A DNA stretch of 64,000 nt from Allomuricauda sp. CAU 1633 (GTDB lineage Bacteria; Bacteroidota; Bacteroidia; Flavobacteriales; Flavobacteriaceae): NCBI RefSeq assembly GCF_017313225.1, contig NZ_JAFLNE010000005.1, positions 150,191 to 214,190 of the forward strand, written 5' to 3'. The number at the start of each line of letters is the position of its first letter. Within the stretch, counting starts at the first letter, position 1. A program made the position numbers and the translations under genes. Shown here one piece after another: positions 8,820 through 18,414 of this stretch. The notes beneath the pieces were generated by a model, which saw nothing but the letters and a program-made list of their open reading frames with translations, was not told where the DNA came from and did no database searches.

Positions 8820-11009
8820 CTAACCCTTTAAAAATTTAATGATAAATTTTGTTCCGACACCTATTTGGCTTTCCACCTTTATGGTACCACCCATGGACTC
8901 TATCTGATTCTTTGTGATGAATAGTCCAATCCCCCTCGCATCCTTATTGCCATGGAAGGTTTTATACATTCCGAAGAGTTTTTGGCCGTACTTGTCCAAG
9001 TCTATGCCCCTACCGTTATCCTCAACTGAAAAAACATAGTTTTGTCCAAGCTCAGATGCTTCAATTTTAAGGTGGCATTTCTTTTCGGGATTGCGGTACT
9101 TGATTCCATTGGTTACCAAATTGAGCACAATACTTTCTAAATATGCTGGCACGCCCTTTATCTTTATGTGCTTTGGAACAGCAATATCAATCCCTACATC
9201 ATTCTCATTGATCAGGGCATTTATATCCTGCAATACCTTATCTATGGTTTTTCTAAGGAAAATCCCATTGAGTTCTTTTTCGGTGCCAAGTTTTACTTGG
9301 ACCACTTCGTTAAGGTGAGAGATGGTCTCATTGAGCCCTCCGGAAGCTCTACCCAACATGTTCAGGGTATCTTTGCGTTCTTCCCCTACCAGTGTTTCAT
9401 CCAAAAGAAATCCACTAATCATGGTTAAGTTAGCGGCATGTGAGCGCAGATTGTGCGTAACGATATGCGCAAAATTTAAAAGGCTACCATTCTGATTGGT
9501 GGTCAATTGCAGCAAACTTTTTAATTTCTTTTCTGCCTTTATCCGGGATGAAATATCGACTATCTGTGAGATGAAATGGGAGATTTCCCCGTCAATTTTT
9601 CGTACTGCAGTAACCGTTAGGAGTACGTAAACCAATTGGCCTTCTTTATCAAAATATCTTTTTTCAATCTGATAGGTAGACCGTTTGCCATCTACAAGTT
9701 CTCCAAGAAATGCCAGATCTATTTCCAGATCGTCAGGGTGAGTAATGTCCTGAAATGTCAAGTTCAATAATTCATCCGAACTGTATCCCAAACTCTTACA
9801 AAGACTTTTATTTACCTGAATAAATGTTCCATCCAAGGCAACAAGAGCCATTCCTATCGATGAATTTTCAAAAGCGCCTTGAAGCGATTCTTCACTCTTA
9901 ACGAGTTGCATCTGGGTGGTCATTAATTCAGTGATGTCCTCGTTGGCCCCTATCATTCTCAAAGCTTTTCCCTCTTCATTCCGAATTACCGCGGCCTCTG
10001 CTTTGATCCAACGTGTTTCTCCGTTCGGCCATTGCACTCTAAAAGTGGTATTAAAATCCTTCGTTCCTTCAATGGCATCATTTACTTCTTGGGCTGTTCT
10101 TTCCTTGTCTTCCGGAATAACACAAGCTTCCCATGCTTCATACACCCCATCAAAATCAGATTCCTTGATTCCATAGAGTTCATACATGTTATGGTCCCAT
10201 ACTACTTGATTACCCTGAATAACATACTCCCATATTCCTATACCTGCAGCTCTGGTTGCCAGGGCATGTCTCTCGCTCACATTCACATAATCAATCTCTG
10301 CTTTTTTTCGCTTGTCAATATCTTGAAAAGTTCCAGTGATCCTAACGCATTTTCCATTTACCATCTCGGGTTCTCCAATGGCCCTCACCCAAATCTCTCT
10401 CCTTTTGTCAGTAACAAGTTGTAACTCTGCATCCCAAGGTTTTCCTTCTTCAATAGCTTTTGCCACCAGTTTTGATATGGTTTCCCTACTATATCCTTCT
10501 TTATAGAATGAAATGCCATCCTCTAAATTGGGAATATACCCTTCAGCTACTTCATGAATTTCCCTGGTAATATTGGACCAGTAAATTTTGTTCTTTACCA
10601 AATCGACTTCCCAGCCTCCTATTCTAGCAACTTTTTGGGCCTTTTTTAGAAGGGTCTCCTCAAGCTTTCCATCGGTTACATTTTCAAGAACAAGTATGAT
10701 TCCATTAACAGCATCATCGCTATCTTTTGTAGTATTTATTTTCCAATCATACCAGACTGCATCGCCATTTTCAAAAATCAGCCTTCCGGCACCCAATCTT
10801 TCCTTGGCATCTTCGAGACACTTGTTTAGGTCCAACCTCAACGCTTCCGGAAGTTGGGACATAATTTCGAAGAATGGCTCTCCTTTAATATCTCTTGATA
10901 AACCAAATTGTTCCAACCATGCATCAGAGAAATCCACAAAAGTCAATCTTGAGCCCAAAAGTGCAATGGGCACTGGTACTTTTTGATAAAGAGATTGATC
11001 AATCGTCAT
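8820..11009 (-). CDS. Soluble multi-PAS sensor histidine kinase
   Basis: 729 residues, no membrane segment or signal peptide. About four PAS/PAC units follow each other (roughly 1-110, 110-235, 245-360, 365-490), the last two with typical MIGANEDITEL and HFISQIVDIS PAC ends. The kinase core has an H-box of the form THNLRSHAANL with His519, and an ATP-binding domain with NLVTNGIKYRNP, VEDNGRGIDLDKYG and GIGLFITKNQIESMGG. No response regulator is adjacent, so it is an orphan cytoplasmic kinase. The divergent neighbour is the fasciclin lipoprotein gene. What it senses is unknown. Confidence 0.93.
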   Translation of the reverse strand: MTIDQSLYQKVPVPIALLGSRLTFVDFSDAWLEQFGLSRDIKGEPFFEIMSQLPEALRLDLNKCLEDAKERLGAGRLIFENGDAVWYDWKINTTKDSDDAVNGIILVLENVTDGKLEETLLKKAQKVARIGGWEVDLVKNKIYWSNITREIHEVAEGYIPNLEDGISFYKEGYSRETISKLVAKAIEEGKPWDAELQLVTDKRREIWVRAIGEPEMVNGKCVRITGTFQDIDKRKKAEIDYVNVSERHALATRAAGIGIWEYVIQGNQVVWDHNMYELYGIKESDFDGVYEAWEACVIPEDKERTAQEVNDAIEGTKDFNTTFRVQWPNGETRWIKAEAAVIRNEEGKALRMIGANEDITELMTTQMQLVKSEESLQGAFENSSIGMALVALDGTFIQVNKSLCKSLGYSSDELLNLTFQDITHPDDLEIDLAFLGELVDGKRSTYQIEKRYFDKEGQLVYVLLTVTAVRKIDGEISHFISQIVDISSRIKAEKKLKSLLQLTTNQNGSLLNFAHIVTHNLRSHAANLTMISGFLLDETLVGEERKDTLNMLGRASGGLNETISHLNEVVQVKLGTEKELNGIFLRKTIDKVLQDINALINENDVGIDIAVPKHIKIKGVPAYLESIVLNLVTNGIKYRNPEKKCHLKIEASELGQNYVFSVEDNGRGIDLDKYGQKLFGMYKTFHGNKDARGIGLFITKNQIESMGGTIKVESQIGVGTKFIIKFLKG

Positions 11010-11293
11010 TTAGTTCAATTATTGTGCAATAGGTTAAACTCGCCAACCAAATGTAGTTGGCATCATTATAACATAAAAAAAGGAAAATTATTTTGAAAGT
11101 GACATGAGCTCACTTCCCCTCATTACATATTGAATGCCAATTCTTCATACAGCAGTATTATTTCAGCTTTTAAAATAGTGGATTTAGACCATATTGATTT
11201 CATTTTTGTTAAACTTTTAAAAAATAACATTAAACAAAAAATATATTGTTTAACTTTAATTCATAATTGTTAAACATTTTAAACAACAATCCC

Positions 11294-13165
11294 ATGAAAG
11301 CACTTTTAAGAATAACCAAACTAACTTCGGTGGCCTTCTTTTTCATTTTGGCATCCTGTTCAGATGATGACAATGGAATGGTGGATCCACCTGAAACAAC
11401 TACAAACATTGTTGAGGCAGCCCAAGCTACCTCAGATTTAAGCAGCTTGGTAGCTGCTCTTCAAAAAGCAGATGAAAGCGCCAACAACGATTTAATTACC
11501 GCACTAAGCGGTGATGGACCATTCACGGTCTTTGCCCCCACCAATCAGGCCTTTGCAGATTTGTTGGTTCAATTGGATGGATTTGATTCGTTAGATGACT
11601 TCAACTCACAAGAGCTTCAAGATTTGTTGGCTGTCATTTTAACTTATCACGTAGTACCCGGTGCTGCAGCTTTGTCCACCGATTTAAGTAATGGTCAAAC
11701 ACTAACCACACTCCAAGGATCAACGCTGGAAGTAAGCACCAGTGGTGGTGTTTTCATAGGCGATGCAACCGATATGGATGCCCAAGTGACCACAGCAGAT
11801 GTGGAAGCCTCCAATGGTGTGGTGCATATCATTGATAAAGTTCTTCTTCCTCAGGCCATTATTGATGAACTTGGAGATATTATTCTAAAACCCATTACCG
11901 ATTTAGCCATCGGCAATGAAAACTTGGAAAGTTTGGTCGCTGCCTTGATTGCTGCGGATGGAGATTTGCCCACTGTTCTTAGAGGCAACGGCCCTTTTAC
12001 TGTACTTGCCCCAACAGATGAGGCTTTTGACGCCTTTTTGGATGGTGCTGCCCTTGGTGACATTCCAACAGATGTTTTGACCCAAGTTCTATTGAACCAC
12101 GTCATAGCGGGTGAAGTATACAGCACTGATTTAGTAAGTCTTGGTTCTGGATATACCTCAACCCTGGCCACTGGAGTACAAGATGAAAACATAAGTATCT
12201 TCTTTGACACTTCGGATGGAGTCACCTTCAACGGGGTCTCTTCTGTAGTGACAGCCGATGTAAAGGCACTTAATGGAGTAGTCCACGTAGTGGATGCCGT
12301 AATTGATTTACCCAACATTGTGGACCATGCGGTGGCCAACCCCAATTTGTCCTCCCTAGTTGCTGCTTTGACCAATGGTGGTAATACCACTTTCACCGAC
12401 CTTCTTTCCAATGAAGAAGAGGAGTTTACTGTTTTTGCACCGCTTAATGACGCCTTTAGCGCCTTCACTAATCCCAATTCCAATGACTTGAATGCGATTT
12501 TATCCAACCATGTTGTGGTGGGAGCATCTGCATTCTCTTCTGGATTGATGAATTCATATGTGAGTACTGCAGCGGAATTCGATACAGACGAAAATCTTAG
12601 TCTTTATATTAATACAGATGATGGCGTTACGCTAAATGGAGTGAGCACTGTTGTAGCCGCTGATATCGTTGCTACAAACGGAGTGATTCATGCCGTAGAT
12701 GCCGTAATTGATCTACCCACCGTTGTAACATTTGCCGTAGCAGATCCCAACTTCACCACTTTGGTTCAGGCATTGACCGAACTTACGCCAAGCGTTGATT
12801 TTGTGAGTGTCCTCTCTGCGCAAGATGGCAACGGAGATGATCCATTTACTGTCTTTGCACCTACCAATGCTGCATTTGAAGCTCTTCCAGCTATTCCAGG
12901 TGAAACAGACTTAATTCCAATTTTACAGCATCACGTTGTGGCCGGCGCTAATGTTCGTTCAGGTGATTTATCCGATGGAATCATGGCCACCACGCTAGAA
13001 GGTGATGCCATTACCATCAACTTACCTGGAACCGGTGACAACATTGCAGATGTAACCGATGGTGCTGGAAATACAGGAATTGGAATTAATGCAGTTGATG
13101 TTCAAGCCATCAATGGTGTGATCCATGTATTGGATGGTGTATTAATTCCTGATACTACTAATTAA
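11294..13165 (+). CDS. Lipoprotein with four tandem fasciclin (FAS1) domains
   Basis: 623 residues from the ATG at 11294; an earlier in-frame ATG at 11267 is possible but the lipoprotein signal (SVAFFFILASC) begins properly from 11294. Four FAS1 units follow, each about 130 residues and each with the FTVFAPTNxAF-type core and a VIHVVDxVL-type end: FTVFAPTNQAF, FTVLAPTDEAF, FTVFAPLNDAF, FTVFAPTNAAF. FAS1 proteins act in adhesion at the cell surface. The acidic stretch SDDDNG after the Cys is common in surface-exposed Bacteroidota lipoproteins. Single-gene unit with its own terminator. Confidence 0.95.
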   Translation: MKALLRITKLTSVAFFFILASCSDDDNGMVDPPETTTNIVEAAQATSDLSSLVAALQKADESANNDLITALSGDGPFTVFAPTNQAFADLLVQLDGFDSLDDFNSQELQDLLAVILTYHVVPGAAALSTDLSNGQTLTTLQGSTLEVSTSGGVFIGDATDMDAQVTTADVEASNGVVHIIDKVLLPQAIIDELGDIILKPITDLAIGNENLESLVAALIAADGDLPTVLRGNGPFTVLAPTDEAFDAFLDGAALGDIPTDVLTQVLLNHVIAGEVYSTDLVSLGSGYTSTLATGVQDENISIFFDTSDGVTFNGVSSVVTADVKALNGVVHVVDAVIDLPNIVDHAVANPNLSSLVAALTNGGNTTFTDLLSNEEEEFTVFAPLNDAFSAFTNPNSNDLNAILSNHVVVGASAFSSGLMNSYVSTAAEFDTDENLSLYINTDDGVTLNGVSTVVAADIVATNGVIHAVDAVIDLPTVVTFAVADPNFTTLVQALTELTPSVDFVSVLSAQDGNGDDPFTVFAPTNAAFEALPAIPGETDLIPILQHHVVAGANVRSGDLSDGIMATTLEGDAITINLPGTGDNIADVTDGAGNTGIGINAVDVQAINGVIHVLDGVLIPDTTN

Positions 13166-13207
13166 GAATCGTATGTTTTAAGTATTGTTTAGTTAAGTTA
13201 ATGTAGA

Positions 13208-13240
13208 AAGCCCTCAAGAAATTAATCTTGGGGGCTTTTT
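13208..13240 (+). terminator. Intrinsic terminator of the fasciclin gene
   Basis: A 12-bp stem with one G-T pair (13208-13219 with 13226-13237), loop of six, followed by a T-run. It lies 43 bases after the stop codon. Confidence 0.85.
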
Positions 13241-13255
13241 AATGACGCACCTCTA

Positions 13256-13879
13256 CTATCTTTTTGATTTGGGAAACTGGTAGGGATATCTATTGTCCAA
13301 TTTTGTACGGGCGTAACCGTCCGGCCCGTTTACAGTCATTACATTTCCTTTGGAGAGATCAATAAATCCATCTTCTTGCAATAGACCATCTTCCAGATAA
13401 ACAGCGATAATCTCACCAACCATCAAAATGGTGTCGTTGGGTTTTATGGAGTATTCCTCCAGATATTTCATGGCAATTTTAACCGGAGACTGCATCACAA
13501 AGGGAGCTTTAAAATCATTAAGATATTCTGATTTTAAGTTGGTCATTTCAAATTCTGAAACATCTTTTTCATACGTTGCTGATGTATGATGACCATCTTC
13601 CATAATTTTTTTTGAAAGATGATTTATGGTATAAAATCCAGTTTGTTTTATATTTTCATAGGTGTTGCCCCCCATTTTTATCGGCCTATGGATAAATCCC
13701 AAGATTGGAGGGTCTGATGCCAAATGAATCACAGAACTGAAAATCGCCACATTTTCATTGCCATCCCAATCAATGGTTCCTATTAAATTGGCGGATTTAA
13801 ACCCAGAGAGCCCATTGATCAAGTTCATTCGATATAAACCTTCCAAAGCATTTAAATCCGATTGTGCAAAACACTTCAT
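13256..13879 (-). CDS. Flavin reductase-like (FMN-binding split barrel) protein
   Basis: 207 residues. Matches the flavin reductase-like domain: ANLIGTIDWDGNENVAIFSSVIHLASDPPILGFI near the N-terminus, the GGNTYENIKQTGFYTINHL segment, HTSATYEKDVSEFE, and DTILMVGEIIAVYLEDG. Members bind FMN and reduce flavin with NAD(P)H or act as flavin-binding electron carriers. The ATG at 13879 (MKCFAQSDLNAL) is the only reasonable start. It is a single gene with a promoter-like box and a perfect palindrome upstream (13937-13959), so it may be specifically regulated. Confidence 0.9.
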   Translation of the reverse strand: MKCFAQSDLNALEGLYRMNLINGLSGFKSANLIGTIDWDGNENVAIFSSVIHLASDPPILGFIHRPIKMGGNTYENIKQTGFYTINHLSKKIMEDGHHTSATYEKDVSEFEMTNLKSEYLNDFKAPFVMQSPVKIAMKYLEEYSIKPNDTILMVGEIIAVYLEDGLLQEDGFIDLSKGNVMTVNGPDGYARTKLDNRYPYQFPKSKR

Positions 13880-13936
13880 TACAACGTCTTATAAATATTG
13901 ATTTTTGACTTGGTGGGTCACCATTATTTTACTTTG

Positions 13937-13959
13937 CAAAGATATTAAATGTTTAATAT
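13937..13959 (-). promoter_or_regulatory. Promoter -7 box overlapped by a perfect palindrome
   Basis: On the minus strand TATCTTTG (13937-13944) fits the Bacteroidota -7 consensus TAnnTTTG, about 58 bases before the flavin reductase start. It overlaps a perfect 8-2-8 palindrome (ATATTAAA-TG-TTTAATAT, 13942-13959), a plausible repressor site. The -33 element is not clear. Confidence 0.5.
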
Positions 13960-13994
13960 TTTGAATTTATAATTAAACATCATGCAAGGTCAGC

Positions 13995-15389
13995 TCACAA
14001 ATTTTCTGGATTAATGGCCAGGCTTTTAAACAGTTTCGCTTTGGTGTGAAAAAACTTGTTCTGCATTTCGTTTCGTTTTAGATAGGCATCAATCAACTTG
14101 CTTTCCCTAGAATTTATCAAAAACAATGAGCTTTCCCCAAAACTAAACTTACGCTCCTCTGCATCCAGCATGGTAGTGTAGTCCTTTACAATATCCGCAA
14201 TCAATTGGTTTTGGACAATATACGAATCCAATTCCCTATAAATGGCAATTACCTTATTCTGAATCTCCACTTGGGCATTATCCCGCTCAAACTCTGCATC
14301 CATCAGTTTGAATTTGGCCAGTTTAAGGTCTCCTCGCTCCTTTCGTAAAAACAAAGGCAATTGAAATGAAAGTCCTGCTTTGTAATTTTCTGTCACAAAA
14401 GAATTTATTCTATCAGGTGATTCTGTTAGAAAATTGTATTCCACATCCAACTTTGGCAAGAGCTTGTTGGCCTTGAGTCGTTTATCAACCTTAAGGCCGT
14501 CTATTTTGTATTCCAGTGATCGTAACTTGGGGTGACTCTCTAAACTAAAACTATCCAGCGGTTTCCCCAAGATTTCCAAGGTCACATCAATCTCGTTTTC
14601 GGTGTCTAAATCTGGAGTTACGTCCGGCTGCAATTCAACCGGCACATCCTCAATCCACAAAAAATTGGAAACTTCAAGTGACTTTTTCATCAATTCCACT
14701 TTGGCCTGCTCGTATCCCAGCTCACGGTTCCGTACTGCGATACCTGCCTCCACAGTATCAATCATGGCTATGTCACCTGCCAATGCGCTTTGCCGAATGC
14801 CTTGGAATCTGGTCTCTGCATTATCTAAAAAGTCTTTAAAAACTTCAGCGTCCCTAAAAGCTTTCATCCAATCAAAATAGGCTATGGATGCCTTGTACAG
14901 CACCTCGTTGACCATAATATCCTGATCTGCCTTGGACTGTTCCCTAAAAAATTTGGCCTTACGCAAAGTGGCCATTCGTTCATTGGCCCAAAGACCATCC
15001 AACAAGGACATGGACACACCTGCAGAATATAGCCCATCTTCCGGTAGGATCTCATCTGGGTTTATGTAAGTCCCTTCATTTTGTTGATAGTTTCCTTTTA
15101 GTTCAATCCCAAACCATGTAGGAATTTTAAAGGTGGTATTGAGGCGGTTCCAATATTCAGTCCCCTTGAATTCCTTGCGGTCATAATCCACTTCTACCTT
15201 GGGATCAAATCCGCCTCTGGCCTTCATAAGATTGGCCTGTCCCGTGGCAATCGTCAATTGAGCCTGTTTGGCAATGGGGTGGTATTTTTTCACATACCCC
15301 AAATACTCCTTAAAACCCAAAACTAGACTATCTTGTTGCGCTTGGGAAGCCAAGACGGTCAAGAAAAAAGTCCACAAGAAAACTCTCAT
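13995..15389 (-). CDS. TolC-family outer membrane efflux protein
   Basis: 464 residues from the ATG at 15389. Longer in-frame starts exist upstream, but only this one gives a clean signal peptide (RVFLWTFFLTVLASQAQ) and it begins one base after the stop codon of the HlyD gene. The body shows the TolC pattern of long alpha-helical hairpins with two repeats (for example QSALAGDIAMIDTVEAGIAV and KFSFGESSLFLINSRESKL). It should form the outer-membrane channel of the export system encoded by the TetR-ABC-HlyD-TolC operon. Confidence 0.9.
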   Translation of the reverse strand: MRVFLWTFFLTVLASQAQQDSLVLGFKEYLGYVKKYHPIAKQAQLTIATGQANLMKARGGFDPKVEVDYDRKEFKGTEYWNRLNTTFKIPTWFGIELKGNYQQNEGTYINPDEILPEDGLYSAGVSMSLLDGLWANERMATLRKAKFFREQSKADQDIMVNEVLYKASIAYFDWMKAFRDAEVFKDFLDNAETRFQGIRQSALAGDIAMIDTVEAGIAVRNRELGYEQAKVELMKKSLEVSNFLWIEDVPVELQPDVTPDLDTENEIDVTLEILGKPLDSFSLESHPKLRSLEYKIDGLKVDKRLKANKLLPKLDVEYNFLTESPDRINSFVTENYKAGLSFQLPLFLRKERGDLKLAKFKLMDAEFERDNAQVEIQNKVIAIYRELDSYIVQNQLIADIVKDYTTMLDAEERKFSFGESSLFLINSRESKLIDAYLKRNEMQNKFFHTKAKLFKSLAINPENL

Positions 15390-15390
15390 C

Positions 15391-16743
15391 CTACTGCTTT
15401 TTGGCATCGGCGGTTGAATTTTGAGGTTGATAATAATTGGGTGGGAATCCATTGAGTTGTCTCCACAGCTCAAACCAAATGGGAACATCTTCCAACAAAG
15501 CCATGGTACCCGCCCCAGAACCTACTCTTATATCCTTTGGCCATTCTTGATCTTCCTCATCTGGAGCCAAGAGCACCCTATATTTTCCATTTGGACTGAT
15601 AAAGGTCTCTATGGCAACAATCTTTCCCCCAAAGGTTCCGTAGGAAACATTGGGCCAACCGCTAAAAACAATAGCAGGCCAACCGTCAAACTGGATTCTC
15701 ACCTTCTCTCCAACATGAATCAGTGGCAAATCAATTGGGTCTACGTAAGTTTCCACAGCCATATCATATTTGTCTGGCATAATTCCAACGAGTCGGTCTC
15801 CTTCCTTGAACGTTTCTCCCAACCCCGACTGTAGTGCCTTGTTAATATAACCGCTCTGTGGTGCGCGAATAAATTGTAGACTATTCCGCATTTCGTAGTT
15901 GGTGTATGCGTTTTCCAGTTTGGTCACTTCAGCCTCAGAATCGAACTGATTGGATTGGGCCGTGTACAAATCACTACGAGCTTTGGAAATTTTGTCCGTG
16001 TATTCCGCTTGCACCCTATTGATTTCCATTTGGGCATTGATGACGTCATTTTTACTGGCCAGTAACTTGTTCTCTTGTGAAATGATCTTTGCTTGGGCTT
16101 CTTGGAGCTTTAACCGCTTTTCCTCCAAATCGGTTACGGCTTTTAAACCTTCTTTTTCCAATTGCACCACCCGGTCGTATTGCCGTTGGGCAATGGCGAT
16201 ATTGGTCTTGGCCGCCTCCAAGTCAATACTATCACTCTTTACCTTGAGTTTGGACTGCGTCCATTTATTTTTGGCCTGTTCCAGTTTTAGTTGACGCTCT
16301 TGGGACAAAGCCTGAATTTGTGTTCCCAATGCCCCTACTTTTTCTTGATATGAGCTTACCGACATGGTTTTAGCCTTGATTTGCTGTCCGGTACGTTCTA
16401 CCAATTTGGGGTCAAAATATTCGCTTTTCACTTCAGAGATCTGAAGAATGGTATCTCCCTTTTCCACATAATCCCCTTCTCTCACAAACCATTTTTCAAT
16501 TCGTCCTGGAATTGGGGATTGAATGGTCTGTGGGCGTTGATCTGGTGTTAAGGTGGTTAAATAGCCACGCCCGGATATGGTCTGGGTCCACGGTAAAAAT
16601 AGCACCACGAATGCGATAATAAAAAATGCCGCCAAAAAACGATTGAACTGTTTGTAGTGACGCTTGTGGAACACCTTTAATCCTGCCCTGTAGACAGTGA
16701 TGTCTACTTTTTGGTTCAGTTTGTTATGGGATATATTCAGCAT
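15391..16743 (-). CDS. HlyD-family membrane fusion protein
   Basis: 450 residues. One N-terminal membrane anchor (about residues 36-54, FLAAFFIIAFVVLFLPW), a lipoyl-like half motif (SPIPGRIEKWFVREGDYVEKGDTILQISE), a long coiled-coil hairpin (about 120-290, rich in K/E/Q), then the second lipoyl half (RAPQSGYINKALQSGLGETFKEGD) and a beta-barrel region. This is the adaptor linking an inner-membrane ABC protein to TolC. It follows the ABC gene by three bases and is followed by TolC after one base, so the three are translationally close. Confidence 0.93.
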   Translation of the reverse strand: MLNISHNKLNQKVDITVYRAGLKVFHKRHYKQFNRFLAAFFIIAFVVLFLPWTQTISGRGYLTTLTPDQRPQTIQSPIPGRIEKWFVREGDYVEKGDTILQISEVKSEYFDPKLVERTGQQIKAKTMSVSSYQEKVGALGTQIQALSQERQLKLEQAKNKWTQSKLKVKSDSIDLEAAKTNIAIAQRQYDRVVQLEKEGLKAVTDLEEKRLKLQEAQAKIISQENKLLASKNDVINAQMEINRVQAEYTDKISKARSDLYTAQSNQFDSEAEVTKLENAYTNYEMRNSLQFIRAPQSGYINKALQSGLGETFKEGDRLVGIMPDKYDMAVETYVDPIDLPLIHVGEKVRIQFDGWPAIVFSGWPNVSYGTFGGKIVAIETFISPNGKYRVLLAPDEEDQEWPKDIRVGSGAGTMALLEDVPIWFELWRQLNGFPPNYYQPQNSTADAKKQ

Positions 16744-16746
16744 GAC

Positions 16747-18414
16747 TTAACTTTCTTTAATCAATTTTCCGTTCTCAATAGCGATGGTTTTGTTGCACAG
16801 GCTTACCCATTTTGGATTTTCGCTGACAACAACCAAAGCCCATCCGTTTGAAGCGTCTGCCAGAAACTCCATAATCTGATCAGCTTCCTTTTCAGAAAAT
16901 TGGTCCAAGGGGTCTTTAAGAATCAATAGTTTTGGACGATGCACTATACTTCGGGCCAAAACAATCTTTTTTGAAATGGTATAGGGGATTTTCTTTCCTT
17001 CAGGATAGAGTATGGTCTGAAGTCCTTGAGGCTGTTCCTTTACAAACTGGGTAAGTCCGGTTTTTTCAATGGCCCAATACACATCTTCCATTGGAATGTT
17101 TTTGTCACCGAACGTAATATTGTCCAACATGGTCCCTTCAAATGGATACTCTTCTGTAAGGGATTGACCCAAATACGATCGATATTCGTTCAGGTAAATT
17201 CCTTTAAGGTCAACATTATTCACATAGATTTTTCCTTCAGCGGGTTCCAAGATTCCAGCAATCAATCGGAGCAAGGTAGATCGTCCAGAACCACTAGGGC
17301 CTTTCAGAAGAATTGAACACTGGGGCGTAATGGTAAAGGATATGTTGTCCAAAATCTTCTTTTCCCTTCCCGGCACTTTATAGGTTACTTCGTTGAGTTC
17401 AATGGTGAGCCCATCCCATCCCTGGAAAGGGGTTTCTCCTTCTTGGGGCTCCAATTCTTTATCCACCACTTGTCCCATTTTTTCGAGTGATGTCAATAAA
17501 TCATAAAAAGTTTCCAGACCCAAAATCAGTTTTTCAACAGAATTGATCACTAAGAGAATAATGATTTCCGCAGCCACAAACTGACCTATGTTCATTTGCT
17601 GGTCCAGTACCAATAGCCCTCCTATCAACAATAAACCAGCTGTGACCAAGACTTTGAATCCAATCATTTGGATAAATTGTATGACAATTATCCTAAAGTG
17701 ACTTTCCCGAGCATCCAGATATTTGGTCACAAGAGCATCGTTCTTGTCCATGGCATGTGAGGTTTTACCCGAAAGCTTAAAACTGATGATAGATCGAGCA
17801 ATTTCCTGTATCCAATGGGCTACTTTGTACTTGTTCTTGGATTCTTCCAAACTGGTCTCCAAACCTTTTTGCGCTGTGAACTTGAAGACCACATAAATCA
17901 ACAATACCAACAACAATCCGTAAATAATAAAGAAGGGATGGTAAAAGGAGAGCAGCAAAAGTCCAAAAATGATCTGCAGTAAGGCCGCTGGAAAATCAAT
18001 TAATATTTTTGAAAGTGCTTTTTGAATGGTCAGTGTATCAAAAAAGCGATTGGCCAGTTCTGGCGGATAATAACTGCTCAGTTGGCTCATGCGTATTTTT
18101 GGAAAACGATAGGCAAATTCAAAAGATGAACGAGTAAAAATTTTCTGTTGAACGTTCTCAATAATCCTGATTTGCATCAGCTGAAGTGCACCAGCAAATG
18201 CCACTCCCAGAGTGACCAAAACCACCAAAACCACCCATGATGTGCTTATCTGGGCACCTTGTATCAAGTTGATGATGGCCTGGATTCCCAAAGGGAGCGA
18301 GAGGTTTACCAATCCAGCAAAAATGGCGTAATAAAACACTTGGAAAACATCTTTTTTGTCCAAGGTGAGCATGCCCATTAGTCGTTGCCATGCTGTTAGT
18401 ATGTCTTTAGTCAT
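16747..18414 (-). CDS. ABC exporter-like protein with a degenerate nucleotide-binding domain
   Basis: 555 residues: an ABC exporter membrane domain (about 20-300, with the LPLGIQAIINLIQGAQ start) and a C-terminal nucleotide-binding domain (about 330-555). There is no C39 peptidase domain. The nucleotide-binding domain retains the fold and the Q-loop (YLGQSLTEEYPFEGTMLDNITFG), but Walker A reads GPSGSGRST (372-380, Arg in place of Lys), the LSGGQ signature position reads PYTISKKIVLAR, Walker B ends LLILKDP instead of the usual DE, and the H-loop reads VVVSENP with no His. It may be inactive as an ATPase or act with an unlinked partner. It overlaps the TetR gene by eight bases. Confidence 0.88.
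   Translation of the reverse strand: MTKDILTAWQRLMGMLTLDKKDVFQVFYYAIFAGLVNLSLPLGIQAIINLIQGAQISTSWVVLVVLVTLGVAFAGALQLMQIRIIENVQQKIFTRSSFEFAYRFPKIRMSQLSSYYPPELANRFFDTLTIQKALSKILIDFPAALLQIIFGLLLLSFYHPFFIIYGLLLVLLIYVVFKFTAQKGLETSLEESKNKYKVAHWIQEIARSIISFKLSGKTSHAMDKNDALVTKYLDARESHFRIIVIQFIQMIGFKVLVTAGLLLIGGLLVLDQQMNIGQFVAAEIIILLVINSVEKLILGLETFYDLLTSLEKMGQVVDKELEPQEGETPFQGWDGLTIELNEVTYKVPGREKKILDNISFTITPQCSILLKGPSGSGRSTLLRLIAGILEPAEGKIYVNNVDLKGIYLNEYRSYLGQSLTEEYPFEGTMLDNITFGDKNIPMEDVYWAIEKTGLTQFVKEQPQGLQTILYPEGKKIPYTISKKIVLARSIVHRPKLLILKDPLDQFSEKEADQIMEFLADASNGWALVVVSENPKWVSLCNKTIAIENGKLIKES

Noticed and set aside
11851..12507. A 218-codon antisense open frame inside the fasciclin gene
   Set aside because: It is produced by the codon pattern of repeated FAS1 domains; no signal, start context or homology supports a gene.
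15390..15488. Longer N-terminus for the TolC protein
   Set aside because: It would overlap the HlyD gene and bury the signal peptide; the ATG at 15389 gives a clean signal and one-base spacing.
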